DNA from: an uncultured Flavihumibacter sp.
GTDB taxonomy: Bacteria; Bacteroidota; Bacteroidia; Chitinophagales; Chitinophagaceae
Assembly: GCA_902168105.1 (NCBI GenBank)
Contig: CABHOY010000030.1
Coordinates: forward strand, 124,001 to 188,000
Direction of reading: 5' to 3'
Length of the DNA stretch: 64,000 nt
Positions within the stretch are counted from its first letter, which is position 1. Every line of letters starts with the position of its first letter. The notes below the pieces were generated by a model, which saw nothing but the letters and a program-made list of their open reading frames with translations, did not search any database and had not been told where the DNA came from. The position numbers were made by a program, and so were the translations under genes. Positions 27,201-35,837 of the stretch are shown here, piece after piece.

Positions 27201-28456
27201 TAAATTTTTATCAGCTCCTGCATAAAGAATGGTCGCGTTGCTAATTCCTGCAAGCCCCTGGCAACAAGTGCATCTGAAAAGCTATTTCTATCTCCGAACT
27301 TCTTTTCTGCGATTGCATTAATCTGCTGTAATTTCAGATCAGCCAAATAAAACACACTAAACTCCTTAAGCGTTCCAGGTTTTATATCTGTTGGCAAATC
27401 ATAAAAGTTAGATCGGCAGGATATAATAAAAGAAGCACTTTTATATTTTTCGGTGAATTCTAAGATGTTGGTAATAGTTGCCGTAAGGATATTAGAAGGT
27501 ACCTCGTCCAATCCATCCAGTATAAATAAGCAGGATCGTTCCTGAAGAAATTGCCAGCCTTTGGGGAGATAATCTTCAAACAGTTCTCCCTTATAATGTT
27601 TTAACTTCTTAAAAATAGGAATGTATGGTTGTTCCGTTCGATGAAGATTCCGCGCCAGCGCCTTTAACTCTTCACTCTTCCCCTGACCGGCGGCACCCAA
27701 AAGAACCATCCTTTTTTGTTCAGAAAGTATGTTAATGAATGTATTCTCACTATCAGGATTATAAAAAAAGGAATTGTTTATTTGGGAAAGCGGGACAACC
27801 TCCCTGGCAATGTAGAAAGTGGGTAGCTCTCCATTTGCCTCTTCGATTAATGAAGTATCTGCAACTACCGCGTCTTTGATAGACTCATTCTTTACTGCTA
27901 TCCGTTTGTGCTTAGATATTTCATGAGCCTGATCATTTAATAACCTGGCAATTCTACCTTCAAATTCCTGTGTATCTGTAAATGAATTCCGGAAGTGTTC
28001 TCCACAGCTTTGTTTAAAAGCCTCGATCTTAGCTATATCAGTTTTCCGTTCCTCCGGAATGTCGGCTAAAGGCTTTTTAAAGAACATGAACCGTTTAATA
28101 CTCGCCGGATCTTTTTTGAGCTGCCGTTCGGCTTCCCAAAACTCCTCTTCCGTACCAGAACCATATTCTTGATTCGTATCAGGGTTTATTGCGCCTGTAG
28201 GCGTACCATACCGCATCCATAGAATTCCAATATAGATATCATATCCGCCAACCATTTCATTGATCTGGTACTGTATACGCTCATCGAAATTACCAATCAG
28301 GTTTACCCAGTCGTCTGCCTGGAAAACGATATGATTCTCTCTACATAATCTGGATCTATTGATCTCCGTAATTTGCCTGTGTATAGCTGTTTTCTCCGGG
28401 GCCACATCTCCAGGACTGGAAATAAATATTCGTATAATGGTGCCTTTATGTTCCAT
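24227..28456 (-). CDS. DUF4062-NACHT NLR-like STAND ATPase, candidate antiphage protein
   Basis: A 1409-residue protein starting MEHKGTIIRIFIS; an upstream Met adds 23 unlikely residues. Residues about 6-115 are DUF4062 (IRIFISSPGDVAPEK, IYIGILWMRYGTPTG, GSGTEEEFWEAE), as in animal TEP1 and NWD1. The NACHT NTPase has Walker A GAAGQGKS (254-261), Walker B LFILDGLDE (310-318), sensor SFIISCRSNFY, and the NACHT hallmark FEHNNIQEYLAA (515-526). About 880 residues follow, built of charged alpha-helical repeats, probably HEAT/ARM-like, as the sensor arm. Related bacterial NACHT proteins (bNACHT) act as antiphage sensors. The gene is strongly AT-rich compared with its neighbours. Followed at 18 bp by the small DUF4062 gene. 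Confidence 0.88.
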   Translation of the reverse strand: MEHKGTIIRIFISSPGDVAPEKTAIHRQITEINRSRLCRENHIVFQADDWVNLIGNFDERIQYQINEMVGGYDIYIGILWMRYGTPTGAINPDTNQEYGSGTEEEFWEAERQLKKDPASIKRFMFFKKPLADIPEERKTDIAKIEAFKQSCGEHFRNSFTDTQEFEGRIARLLNDQAHEISKHKRIAVKNESIKDAVVADTSLIEEANGELPTFYIAREVVPLSQINNSFFYNPDSENTFINILSEQKRMVLLGAAGQGKSEELKALARNLHRTEQPYIPIFKKLKHYKGELFEDYLPKGWQFLQERSCLFILDGLDEVPSNILTATITNILEFTEKYKSASFIISCRSNFYDLPTDIKPGTLKEFSVFYLADLKLQQINAIAEKKFGDRNSFSDALVARGLQELATRPFFMQELIKIYDKRGQIPDRVGLFEHILETRLNLDNEHFVNARVISNEKTLILGQLEKMASVMELMGVTTISGNDLDEIFREEGGFNLLKYGTAVTIKEGTKATFQFEHNNIQEYLAAKALTKLTQEQVLTIIKNEDLERVKPNWINTLAFFISIVHEPKPYIDWLTANDPEVLIRFEYDRLDESLRNSIFKGLFNHYSLHGFALMSKYFTYEDLAKFGESVDVKDFLIHKIESFDNNTTTLLNALRVLSYFEINIINKKRIQQRLEPVLFDNEHKEEVIAEAIRLYGKTNLDHQKVSALFERYHISDNDEVRKALYILIERNECSDEYIDYLIEGAKRGGSYSTDTWDFSEPFELASALKKVKSYDAAWKVISFLTKNNSSTDFAFYFWEDVLSRAIEIAVKTFKEGDQAIFENLFDVLIDATSEYYLSRIIVFFKKTGTRIKALVKIIKSPAEPAEKARLYSIIFSEELIGPLIDVLKQKEISFEEIEGFYKLIIISYEMDEIHLPEYLQLIPEMILNATGQTIKSYENVEYDGRDEHILNLKLLALLFDADGLSKNIYTIFDEIGKDELVIGDMKNVHFIYDIDLTRKIRQHCIAIIRRSIRGRSKVSRDQFKNVFSNKRKQIYFQLWEIFGLLSRWGFPVINDFQKKWLTEASINLLEGVDVASRITQKDGDTYTTSTLLNIIWDLYKKELVQLPESVLLEYTEYLDVSNNNSKTIPQILCEKLGLQKLSTRVLQNIRKGVKVPGVYLDNALFLIEHKIRPDFEQAMETILDGEIYNNSEKMQVLKLYHKVTGDDSYLLDLAEDKGRYEIRWQLLDLVVKRGRNRDALLRVLERILMNGPEEMDKVKACQYLVPLGSISAMTFVLQKLMEPEYDIGCFLELSKNISRVTNRLMLNPLFDLKVAMLSGLFSMVDNQFFANIDNAIIEIALQGHDTYEEVTNLIKAFEEKELSEYILQCFRDLARAVETQYLIKFSKHGSLTSALALLNDFRRENNINN

Positions 28457-28600
28457 GGTAAGGTTAATTGTCCCTGAAGGGCCAATATAGGTAAAAAATA
28501 ATTGCGGGAGAGAGGGGCCGGACAAAACAAAAAAAGCAGGGAATTGGAGGAGGATGAAAGTAAGATGCTAAAGGAATTAGAATATAGACAGGAGAAGGGG

Positions 28601-30083
28601 TTACTTTTTCTCGTTGATCAGACGTTTTGCAACATTGGGATAGTTGGTAATGATACTATCTACACCCAGGGAAAGGATACGCTGGAGGTCTGCGCGGGAA
28701 TCGATAGTCCAGGGAATGAGGGCGATACCAAGTGAGCGGATATTTGCAACAGTTTCGGCGGTTACATATTTGAAGTCGGGGCTATAAACGTCGGCAGGAA
28801 ACCTAAATGATCGATGTTTTCTGTTACAGTGTAATTGTTGCCGGTGAGGTAAGAAGTGCGGTACTCTGGATAACGCTGGTGAACGTAGCGGAGAGCTCTT
28901 ACATCGAAAGACTGCAGCACTACACGGTCTGCAACAGACTTGTCATTAAGGACTTTAACAACCAGGTCGGTGAATACTTCGGGCGTAGGATGAAATACAT
29001 TGTCGCCACGTAAAGATTTGATCTCGATGTTATATTTCATGGGCGCCAGGTGGTGCTGCCGGATGTATTGTTCTACAGCGTCGATTACATCTGCAAGCAA
29101 GGGTTTGTAAGCAGCGATCTTTTTCTGGCCGGGGAAATAAGGATTAGCGCGGGAACCTGCATCATACTTGCGGATGCTGTCGTAGGACATTGTGAACAGG
29201 TTGTAGGTAAGCATGTTCTCTTTCGTGATATTATCCTTACCATCGGCGAGCGCATGGTGAAATCCATGAACTGATCATGGGAGAATACCACCAGGCTGTC
29301 CCTGGAAATGACACAATCCATTTCCAGGGTATTTACACCCAGTTATACGGCATTCATAAATGATAACATCGTATTGCAAGGCATCAACCCACAACCGCCC
29401 TGGTGAGCTTCCAGGTCGGTTTGTCCTTGTTTAACGAAGGGGGGGTGAGTAACTTTTTTATACGCTGCAGGCTGTACATAGGCGGCGGGGGCAGTATTCA
29501 CATCTACCTTCTCACCTTCTATGTTAATGTTACCGGCAGGAATGTCGATCTTGATACCGGAAACCTTGTTGACAGTACGTTTGAATATTACCTGGCCACC
29601 GTATTGCTCTACGTTAAAGGTATCTGTTTTCTGACGGCTCAGATCTGCACTACCCTTGCTACCGCTAACTGTAAGGATACCATCTTTGAGGGTTACTTTT
29701 ACTTCGTCCACATCATCGCCGGAACCCACTTTATAGGCGCCAACATATTCTGTCAGTTCTTCCACACGGGTACCTTCCACATCAATGCTGGCACCAGGGA
29801 TGTTTACTTTGATACCGGAAATCTGTTTAGCAGCATTACGGAGGAAGATAACTTCACCACCATATTCATCTACAGAGAAGGTATCAGGCTTCTGCATACT
29901 GAGATACGCGCTACCTGCACGACCGCTGATAGTCAGTTTGTCCTCTTTCAACTCGACCTTTGAATTTTCTGCGGCGTCTCCTGCCCCTAATTTATAGGTA
30001 CCTGGATATTCCATCAAAGAACTTTTCTGCGCATTCACAGTAAGCGTCATGAAAAGTCCGGCAAACAATAAAACATGTTTCAT
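28601..30083 (-). pseudogene. Decayed glycerophosphodiester phosphodiesterase with N-terminal DUF3471-like repeats
   Basis: The first part (30083 to about 29430) has a signal peptide (to NAQKS) and two similar beta repeats, EYPGTYKLG and EYVGAYKVG with DTFSVDEYGG/DTFNVEQYGG, like DUF3471. Then comes a GDPD start, LEAHQGGCGLMPCNT, where the usual form is EAHRGGRGxxPENT. A TAA at 29343 interrupts NAV-LGVNTLEMDCVISRD. A frameshift near 29260 and another near 28805 separate the pieces; the last piece, PADVYSPDFKYVTAETVA to RLINEKK, ends with TAA at 28601. Catalytic Arg and Glu have changed to Gln, Cys and Cys. GDPD would cleave glycerophosphodiesters; this copy cannot be active. Confidence 0.85.
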
Positions 30084-30329
30084 AAAATGAATAATTTAAA
30101 CAGGGAAATTAATCTGGTAGCATGAGTCATACAACATAACGGGTATGAAATAATTGTTATAAAAGTGTTACGCAAACATAAAACATGCCCCTGCACTGCT
30201 CCTGCACCGCCCTGTAAATGATCTCAGCACAGTCCTTATATAATGCCGGTAAGCCCTGAGATGCTTTGGGAGTATAGTAACGATGATGTGATATAAATAT
30301 TAAATTAAATATCATATATTCATACCTGA

Positions 30330-30518
30330 ATGTTCCAGTTAAGCATTCAGACCTATACCGTTACTATAAATAACCATGATTTACGAGAACAATTTAAAAA
30401 TATCGCCTATAAAGATCTAAAAACAATGCTACCTGCCGGCAATAAGCTGGAAGCACTGTATAAGAAATCTAAAGATGAAAACCAGTTTGATGAAAGTCTG
30501 TCACGATCCGTAGTTTGA
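30330..30518 (+). CDS. Small open reading frame, doubtful
   Basis: A 62-residue frame (MFQLSIQTYTVTINNHDLRE, with charged C-terminus) in the 530-bp gap 30084-30614 between the GDPD pseudogene and the DUF805 gene. It has no recognised domain. It could be a small protein, a fragment, or chance. The rest of this gap shows nothing that I can assign. Confidence 0.28.
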   Translation: MFQLSIQTYTVTINNHDLREQFKNIAYKDLKTMLPAGNKLEALYKKSKDENQFDESLSRSVV

Positions 30519-30614
30519 TTACCAGGTATCCGTTAGCTATATAGCTAACAACCCTTACCGGATGACTTTTGCGGATTTAAAGATGTATTATTGCACAATT
30601 TTAAAATTTCTATC

Positions 30615-30980
30615 ATGTTTAAACATCCCTTTTCCTTTGAAGGAAGAATTGGAAGAGCAGAATATGCGATTACTTATGGCGCTTATATAGCTCTTTACAT
30701 AACTGTCAATGTGATTCGTCTAGAAGGGGCCGGGGCTTTCCTCGGAATTCTTTTTATCCCAGCGATCTGGATTGTGTTTGCGCAAGGCGCCAAGCGCTGC
30801 CATGATCTTGGCAAAAGTGGTTGGTGGCAGATCATCCCGTTTTATTTCTTTGTGATGCTATTTCAAGCGGGAGACTTTGGTGCTAATGAATACGGTTTCC
30901 CAGATTCCCATCCGAAAGATGGTACAGCTAGTTCGCTGGAACAGGAGATCGATTCAATCGGTAAAGTTGATGTTGAATAA
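30615..30980 (+). CDS. DUF805 membrane protein
   Basis: A 121-residue protein beginning MFKHPFSFEGRIGRAEYAITY, the DUF805 signature (FSFxGRIxRxEY). Three or so transmembrane helices follow, then AQGAKRCHDLGKSGWWQIIPFYFF, the conserved RxHDxGxSGWW block. An upstream in-frame start at 30591 is rejected because the family begins at the FSF block. The protein ends with a polar cytoplasmic tail. DUF805 proteins are inner-membrane proteins of unknown role. A terminator follows. Confidence 0.9.
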   Translation: MFKHPFSFEGRIGRAEYAITYGAYIALYITVNVIRLEGAGAFLGILFIPAIWIVFAQGAKRCHDLGKSGWWQIIPFYFFVMLFQAGDFGANEYGFPDSHPKDGTASSLEQEIDSIGKVDVE

Positions 30981-31001
30981 TTCTTTACTTTGTATATATG
31001 A

Positions 31002-31027
31002 AGGGAGGCTACAATAGCCTCCTTTTG
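31002..31027 (+). terminator. Intrinsic terminator
   Basis: GGAGGCTA (31004-31011), CAA, TAGCCTCC (31015-31022), TTTTG. It follows the DUF805 gene. Confidence 0.8.
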
Positions 31028-31071
31028 TATTTTAATGACCTATACTCCCCGGACTACCTTTAAAAATTAAA

Positions 31072-31106
31072 GCGGGAATCATCAAGACGTCCTTGAAAAT
31101 TCCCGC
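31072..31106. terminator. Hairpin downstream of the 31167 gene
   Basis: GCGGGAAT (31072-31079) pairs with ATTCCCGC (31099-31106), with a second internal stem TCAAG/CTTGA. It follows the stop of the minus-strand gene but has no long T-run. Confidence 0.5.
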
Positions 31107-31166
31107 CTGCTATAATGAACGCCTAACAGGTATTTTGTATCAGACGTTGTTTATGTGATGATCAGT

Positions 31167-32690
31167 TTATGGTTTCATCCAGACTAACCTCCAGCTCAAG
31201 TCCTTACCTCGTTGTTCCGCCTTTATAATCACATAGGTTTTACTCTCCGCATTATAATCATATCCCTTAAATAGTCCCAGGTTATGATCTCTTTTTTCAG
31301 ACGGCTTCTCAAAAAGATAATCAACTGCAGGCACTTCATTTTTACCGGCCAGTTTATAACTAAATGCATCGCAATCGTCGATTGAATTTACTTTACTTAG
31401 TTTTTTTTCATCCTGCGCTTTCCTGATATTATCTGCGTCGTCATTGAGGAACAGGTAATTATTACCGTCCGCGCTCAGATAGCCAAATGCTTCAAGCGGA
31501 GAGGCCTGTTTGTATGCCAATTCGAAGTACGTATACGCGTTGAAAAACGCGACAGTCCTCATCATATTCGTGCGTTGGTGACGCCTGGGGATCGTGTAAC
31601 TAACTAATTCTCCGATATTTTCGGTTGACAGTACGCTCACAGTATAATCTTCCATATCGATCTTGGACATATTTACCGACTGCATCATGGTAAGCTCCTC
31701 ATATACGATAGTGAATGTGCCGTCCTCATTTGGGAAAAGGTTCTGCGGAGCTACTGATTGTTTTACGCCAGCCAGTACCCTGTTTCTTGCCACTTTCTCA
31801 AAAGGGTCCACTACTGTGGCAGAAAAGCCTTCTTTAGGAATTATTTCCAGCAACATGATCTTCTTCGATGCAGGATTATACTTTGCCAGTGAGGAAGACG
31901 CGGGCCTTGTAGAAGTACTTAGTTTATCTAATACAAGCGAGGTATCCCCTGTCATCAATGTACCCAATATCAATTCACATTCCTTACCGCCTGAAGTCCG
32001 GGTATTGTAGCCATAAGCTAATACACCCAATTTATTTTTCTCAAGAGGGGCAATACCAAGGTATTCCATATACTTATACTTCTCTTCCGGCGATTTGTAA
32101 GAAGCATGGCTAAGCTCTTTATTATCAGGCCCATAGATCGAAACAAGCACACGCTTATTCCTGTCGGGCTGAAAACTGTTCATTGCTACTACAGCATATC
32201 CATTCCCTTCAGGCATTGCCTCAGAGAAAAAATCCGGCTCTGGAATATCGGCGAAAGCCACACCAGCCAATTTGAAATAGGAGACCTTTTCGAGTTCGCC
32301 GATCTTATCTTCACCTAATAATGCACCGGTTTTACCATCAAGTACCAGGCGTTGCAGCACTACCTGGTGGTTATCAACCGCACTGACCAGCACTACCACA
32401 TTACCATTCATATCATACAGTCCTTTGACTTTAAAACTGCTTCCCTTACCGAGGTGAGGATGTAATTGTTTGGTAGCTTTAACAGTGAATTTAGGGCTGT
32501 ATACTCTTACAGTCAGCGCTTTTTTACTTAAGCCAAGATAAAATGTATTACCATTTTTCATCAGTAATACCCTTTGTATACCTACAGATTCGTCTTCTCC
32601 AAAAACAGGGCTTTGGGACACAGTCTTTAATTGCCCATAGGAAAGAATGCCCAGTAGCAGCAGTACAGGGATAATGAACAGAGATTTCAT
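31167..32690 (-). CDS. Exported hypothetical protein, likely beta-propeller
   Basis: A 507-residue protein starting MKSLFIIPVLLLLGILSYGQ, a signal peptide ending near Gln20; an upstream Met (32711) adds seven residues. The mature part has many short beta segments with Val/Asp/Gly turns (GNVVVLVSAVDNHQVVLQ, DGTFTIVYEELTMMQSVNM). No known domain is recognised, but the pattern suits a secreted propeller-like protein. It has no partner and its function is unknown. Confidence 0.72.
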   Translation of the reverse strand: MKSLFIIPVLLLLGILSYGQLKTVSQSPVFGEDESVGIQRVLLMKNGNTFYLGLSKKALTVRVYSPKFTVKATKQLHPHLGKGSSFKVKGLYDMNGNVVVLVSAVDNHQVVLQRLVLDGKTGALLGEDKIGELEKVSYFKLAGVAFADIPEPDFFSEAMPEGNGYAVVAMNSFQPDRNKRVLVSIYGPDNKELSHASYKSPEEKYKYMEYLGIAPLEKNKLGVLAYGYNTRTSGGKECELILGTLMTGDTSLVLDKLSTSTRPASSSLAKYNPASKKIMLLEIIPKEGFSATVVDPFEKVARNRVLAGVKQSVAPQNLFPNEDGTFTIVYEELTMMQSVNMSKIDMEDYTVSVLSTENIGELVSYTIPRRHQRTNMMRTVAFFNAYTYFELAYKQASPLEAFGYLSADGNNYLFLNDDADNIRKAQDEKKLSKVNSIDDCDAFSYKLAGKNEVPAVDYLFEKPSEKRDHNLGLFKGYDYNAESKTYVIIKAEQRGKDLSWRLVWMKP

Positions 32691-32901
32691 AGTTGGAAAT
32701 TGAGTGGGCAAACATACAATTAATTTCTATACGTAGCTCTATCATAGTTAGTATTAAATTAAAACCTTCGTGTATGTTAATTTGAACGATCGTTGAAACT
32801 AAATAGAGAATGATAACCTGGCTATATACTTCGATAAGGCTTATTTTTTCAATCTATTAACGCAGAAGTGATATTTTTGCAGACTAATAAAGCAAACACA
32901 T

Positions 32902-34590
32902 TTGGGAGACATTAGTGGAAGTAAGATTTCTTATTTTTTGGATGATTCGGTAAATCAAATTGTATTACCCGAACGGTTTACTTTTCCATTCTATTACGAA
33001 CCACATCCATTAACAAAAATAGCCGCCGCCGGACTGCAACATTATCTGGAAACACAGACTGACCTGGAGCATAACTTTGGACTGAATGCCAACAGTGAGA
33101 GAAGTGCCATTGGAAAAATGTTTGGTGTGCTGGTCGTACAGGATACCGAAGGGAAGCTGGGCTATCTTTCAGCATTCTCGGGTAAACTGGCCGACTCAAA
33201 TGATCACCCGAAATTTGTTCCTCCTGTCTTTGATATGCTGGTTGAAAATAGCTTTTTTCTCAAAGACCGGGAGATCATCAACACCATTAATACCCGGATT
33301 GAGGAGATATGCGCAGACGAAAGTTATCAAAGTCTGGATCAGACGATCAAGCAACTATCCGCCGTATCCTTACTGGAAATTACAACTTTCAAGAAACAAT
33401 TAAGGAGCAATAAGGAAAACCGGAAGAAACTTCGTGAACAGCTGATAAATATCCTGAATCAACAGGAGTATGCTATTGCAGAAGCAGACCTTGTTAAACA
33501 GAGTTTGTATGATAAGCATCAGCTTAAGATGCTTACAAACAAATGGGAACAGCTGCTGGAAGAAATGAGAACACGATTAGCTCAATTCGAGACTAATATC
33601 GAGGCTTTAAAGAATGAACGTAAAGAACGGTCAGCCGCTTTACAGCAACAACTTTTCGAGCAATATGTATTCCTGAACAAAGACGGTAAAAGCAAAAGCC
33701 TACAAGAAATTTTCAGCCTGACAGTGCTTCGTAAACCACCTTCAGCAGCAGGTGAATGTGCAATACCTAAACTATTGCAGTTTGCATTCCTGAACGGTTA
33801 CAGACCAATTGCGATGGGAGAGTTCTGGTGGGGCGCTTCACCCAAATCTGAGATCAGAAAACATAAGCATTTTTATCCGGCATGTACAGGTAAATGCAAG
33901 CCAATTCTGGAACATATGCTTGAAGGAATGCTCATCGACGAAAATCCGCTTTTACGTACCCCGGAAAAGACCAGCGAGCTTGAAATAATTTATACCGACG
34001 AAAGTTTTATTGTAGTCAATAAGCCTGCCGGACTACGTTCCGTTCCAGGAGTTACTATTCAGGATTCAGTTTATACCAGGCTAAAACATATATTGAAGGA
34101 TACAGAGCCACTGATGGTTCACCGGCTGGATATGGATACTTCGGGCTTACTGGTGGTAGCCAAAACCCAGGAAGCACACAGGCATATCCAGCGACAATTT
34201 CTGAAACGCACGGTGAATAAACGTTATACCGCCCTGCTGTCTAAAGTGATTGATCAATCAGAAGGGGAAATAGATCTTCCATTATGTGCTGATCTGCTTA
34301 ATCGTCCGAGGCAGCTGGTTTGTTTTACGTCAGGTAAAAAAAGCGTCACGAAGTGGAAAGTGGTTAAACGATATGAATCTATGACTAAGATCGATTTTTG
34401 GCCGCTTACCGGAAGAACGCATCAATTACGTATGCACGCAGCTCATGAGCTTGGGCTTAATGCACCGATTGTCGGAGATGATCTATATGGTACAGCATCT
34501 GAAAGAATGTACCTGCATGCCGCTCATATCGAATTTATACACCCCGGGAATAAAGAAACTATGAGTTTTGCGGTAGAAGAAAGATTTTAA
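32902..34590 (+). CDS. RluA-family pseudouridine synthase with long N-terminal extension
   Basis: A 562-residue protein. The last 220 residues are the RluA catalytic domain: the signature HRLDMDTSGLLVVAKT begins at residue 407, with catalytic Asp410. LTGRTHQLRMHAAHELG is the C-terminal conserved block. RluA-type enzymes isomerise uridine in rRNA and tRNA. Residues about 1-345 are an extension with a long coiled coil (about 170-260, KKQLRSNKENRKKLREQL) and a conserved Cys-containing segment FYPACTGKCKPILEHML. The start is TTG; no ATG is suitable before residue 73. The extension suggests a different target selection. Probable substrate 23S rRNA or tRNA, not certain. Confidence 0.88.
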   Translation: MGDISGSKISYFLDDSVNQIVLPERFTFPFYYEPHPLTKIAAAGLQHYLETQTDLEHNFGLNANSERSAIGKMFGVLVVQDTEGKLGYLSAFSGKLADSNDHPKFVPPVFDMLVENSFFLKDREIINTINTRIEEICADESYQSLDQTIKQLSAVSLLEITTFKKQLRSNKENRKKLREQLINILNQQEYAIAEADLVKQSLYDKHQLKMLTNKWEQLLEEMRTRLAQFETNIEALKNERKERSAALQQQLFEQYVFLNKDGKSKSLQEIFSLTVLRKPPSAAGECAIPKLLQFAFLNGYRPIAMGEFWWGASPKSEIRKHKHFYPACTGKCKPILEHMLEGMLIDENPLLRTPEKTSELEIIYTDESFIVVNKPAGLRSVPGVTIQDSVYTRLKHILKDTEPLMVHRLDMDTSGLLVVAKTQEAHRHIQRQFLKRTVNKRYTALLSKVIDQSEGEIDLPLCADLLNRPRQLVCFTSGKKSVTKWKVVKRYESMTKIDFWPLTGRTHQLRMHAAHELGLNAPIVGDDLYGTASERMYLHAAHIEFIHPGNKETMSFAVEERF

Positions 34591-34721
34591 ATATAAGTGT
34601 AGCCCGTATTTTAGTTTACAGTCGTTGGCAATACGAAAACCACATGGCATTCAGTTTTCTAGCGGATAGATTATTTGAAAGTTTACATTCAAAATATTAT
34701 CAAACCTCCACTGTACGATCG

Positions 34722-35261
34722 TCACTGTCTCCGTTGACTTAAATTTATAGCTCGTGCTATTCTTGGACGATTATATCGTTGAAGGAAAATCGGATAAAGG
34801 TTTAGTAAGACATTTAATACTAGTAACCATAAAGATTTGAGCACTCCAAATTTGAATGCCACGAAAACGTTAAACCCCAGGACTATAAGCAAGATAATTA
34901 CATGATCTAATTCAGATCTCTTTGTTTGATAATGTAAATGCATCAAAGCTTTGGTATTCTTTTCTATAGGGTTAGATTTTTTTCTCAGTTTTTCCCAGCC
35001 AATCCAAACCAATAATTTCCTGAAAAAATTCACTCCAAGATGCTCGTATATTTTTCCTCTCCTTTCCCATTCCCCTTCATTGTAGTAAGGAGAAGTAAGC
35101 TGGCTTTTTAGTGCTCCATTAAAAACAGACACACATAACATCAATAGGAAGTTCAGCGCCCACGCGAATGAAAAACCATCCATTCTCATATAACTAACCA
35201 GGGCACAAATTGAGGCGATTGAAATTATTGCAATTAAAATTAAAAGGGCTGTTTTTCTCAT
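34722..35261 (-). CDS. Membrane protein resembling CrtO-type acyltransferase
   Basis: A 179-residue protein with about four transmembrane helices. The loop YNEGEWERRGKIYEHLGVNFFRKLL and the C-terminal helix-end motif NLYPIFLQRYNRPRI resemble glycosyl-4,4'-diaponeurosporenoate acyltransferase (CrtO of staphyloxanthin synthesis), where a similar E...LGI...N.YP...QRYNR pattern occurs. That enzyme adds a fatty acid to a glycosylated carotenoid. No other carotenoid gene is near, so the role is open. The similarity was seen by eye only. Confidence 0.55.
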   Translation of the reverse strand: MRKTALLILIAIISIASICALVSYMRMDGFSFAWALNFLLMLCVSVFNGALKSQLTSPYYNEGEWERRGKIYEHLGVNFFRKLLVWIGWEKLRKKSNPIEKNTKALMHLHYQTKRSELDHVIILLIVLGFNVFVAFKFGVLKSLWLLVLNVLLNLYPIFLQRYNRPRIARAINLSQRRQ

Positions 35262-35371
35262 TGATTATTTTCGCTTTGGGTTTTCAAATATACAATTCTA
35301 TATATAGACGCGGCTAGTTAAAACCGCAATTTTAAATAAGCTTGCCCCCTTGCAACTACGCAGGCATCAAC

Positions 35372-35815
35372 TCACAGTCCTTTAGATTCAGCATCGGACT
35401 TATGTAAACGATAGATTTGGGTTTGTTTCGAGGTTAGCTGTTTGATCACTCCCGCTTTATCCTTCCGAAGGGCTGTCGCTAATTCTCTCTTCAAGTCACT
35501 TTTGGTCTGAGATGCTCCCCACAGAGCCATTTCGATAACAATTGGAATAATGGTAACACCTTTTTCGGTTAAACAATAACCAATTCTGGCTCTACCCGCA
35601 ACGGGGTATTTCATAATAAAGCCTTCTTCCTCCAACATTTTTAACCTGTTCGTTAATATGTTGGTCGCAATGCCTTCCGCCGATTGAAGGAAGTCACCAA
35701 ATGTATTTTTTCCGTTTAATACAATGTCTCTGATAATGAGCAGAGTCCACTTATCCCCGAAAAAATCAAGACTAAAACTAATGGGGCATTCGGACCTTTT
35801 TGTTATCTCTTTCAT
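35372..35815 (-). CDS. HxlR-family transcriptional regulator
   Basis: A 147-residue winged-helix protein starting MKEITKRSECPISFSLDFFG. HxlR features are the N-terminal Cys (C10), DKWTLLIIRDIVLNGKNTFGDFL, ATNILTNRLKMLEEEGFIMKYPVAGRARIGYCLTEKG. It has an extra basic tail. ACTTGCAA repeats and a TATATTTG -7 element in the divergent intergenic region suggest it represses itself and the neighbouring gene at 35990. The start at 35815 is preferred to 35845. Confidence 0.88.
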   Translation of the reverse strand: MKEITKRSECPISFSLDFFGDKWTLLIIRDIVLNGKNTFGDFLQSAEGIATNILTNRLKMLEEEGFIMKYPVAGRARIGYCLTEKGVTIIPIVIEMALWGASQTKSDLKRELATALRKDKAGVIKQLTSKQTQIYRLHKSDAESKGL

Positions 35816-35837
35816 GTCTATTGTAAATGTAAGTCTT

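Noticed and set aside
28303..28530. A minus-strand frame over the start of the NACHT gene
   Set aside because: It overlaps the DUF4062 start in another frame and has no domain.
29403..29963. A 186-residue plus-strand frame opposite the GDPD pseudogene
   Set aside because: The minus strand reads as a clear DUF3471-like/GDPD gene with a signal peptide; the plus-strand frame is only its shadow.
34591..34721. Possible small RNA or regulatory element after the pseudouridine synthase gene
   Set aside because: No stable hairpin or conserved motif was visible.
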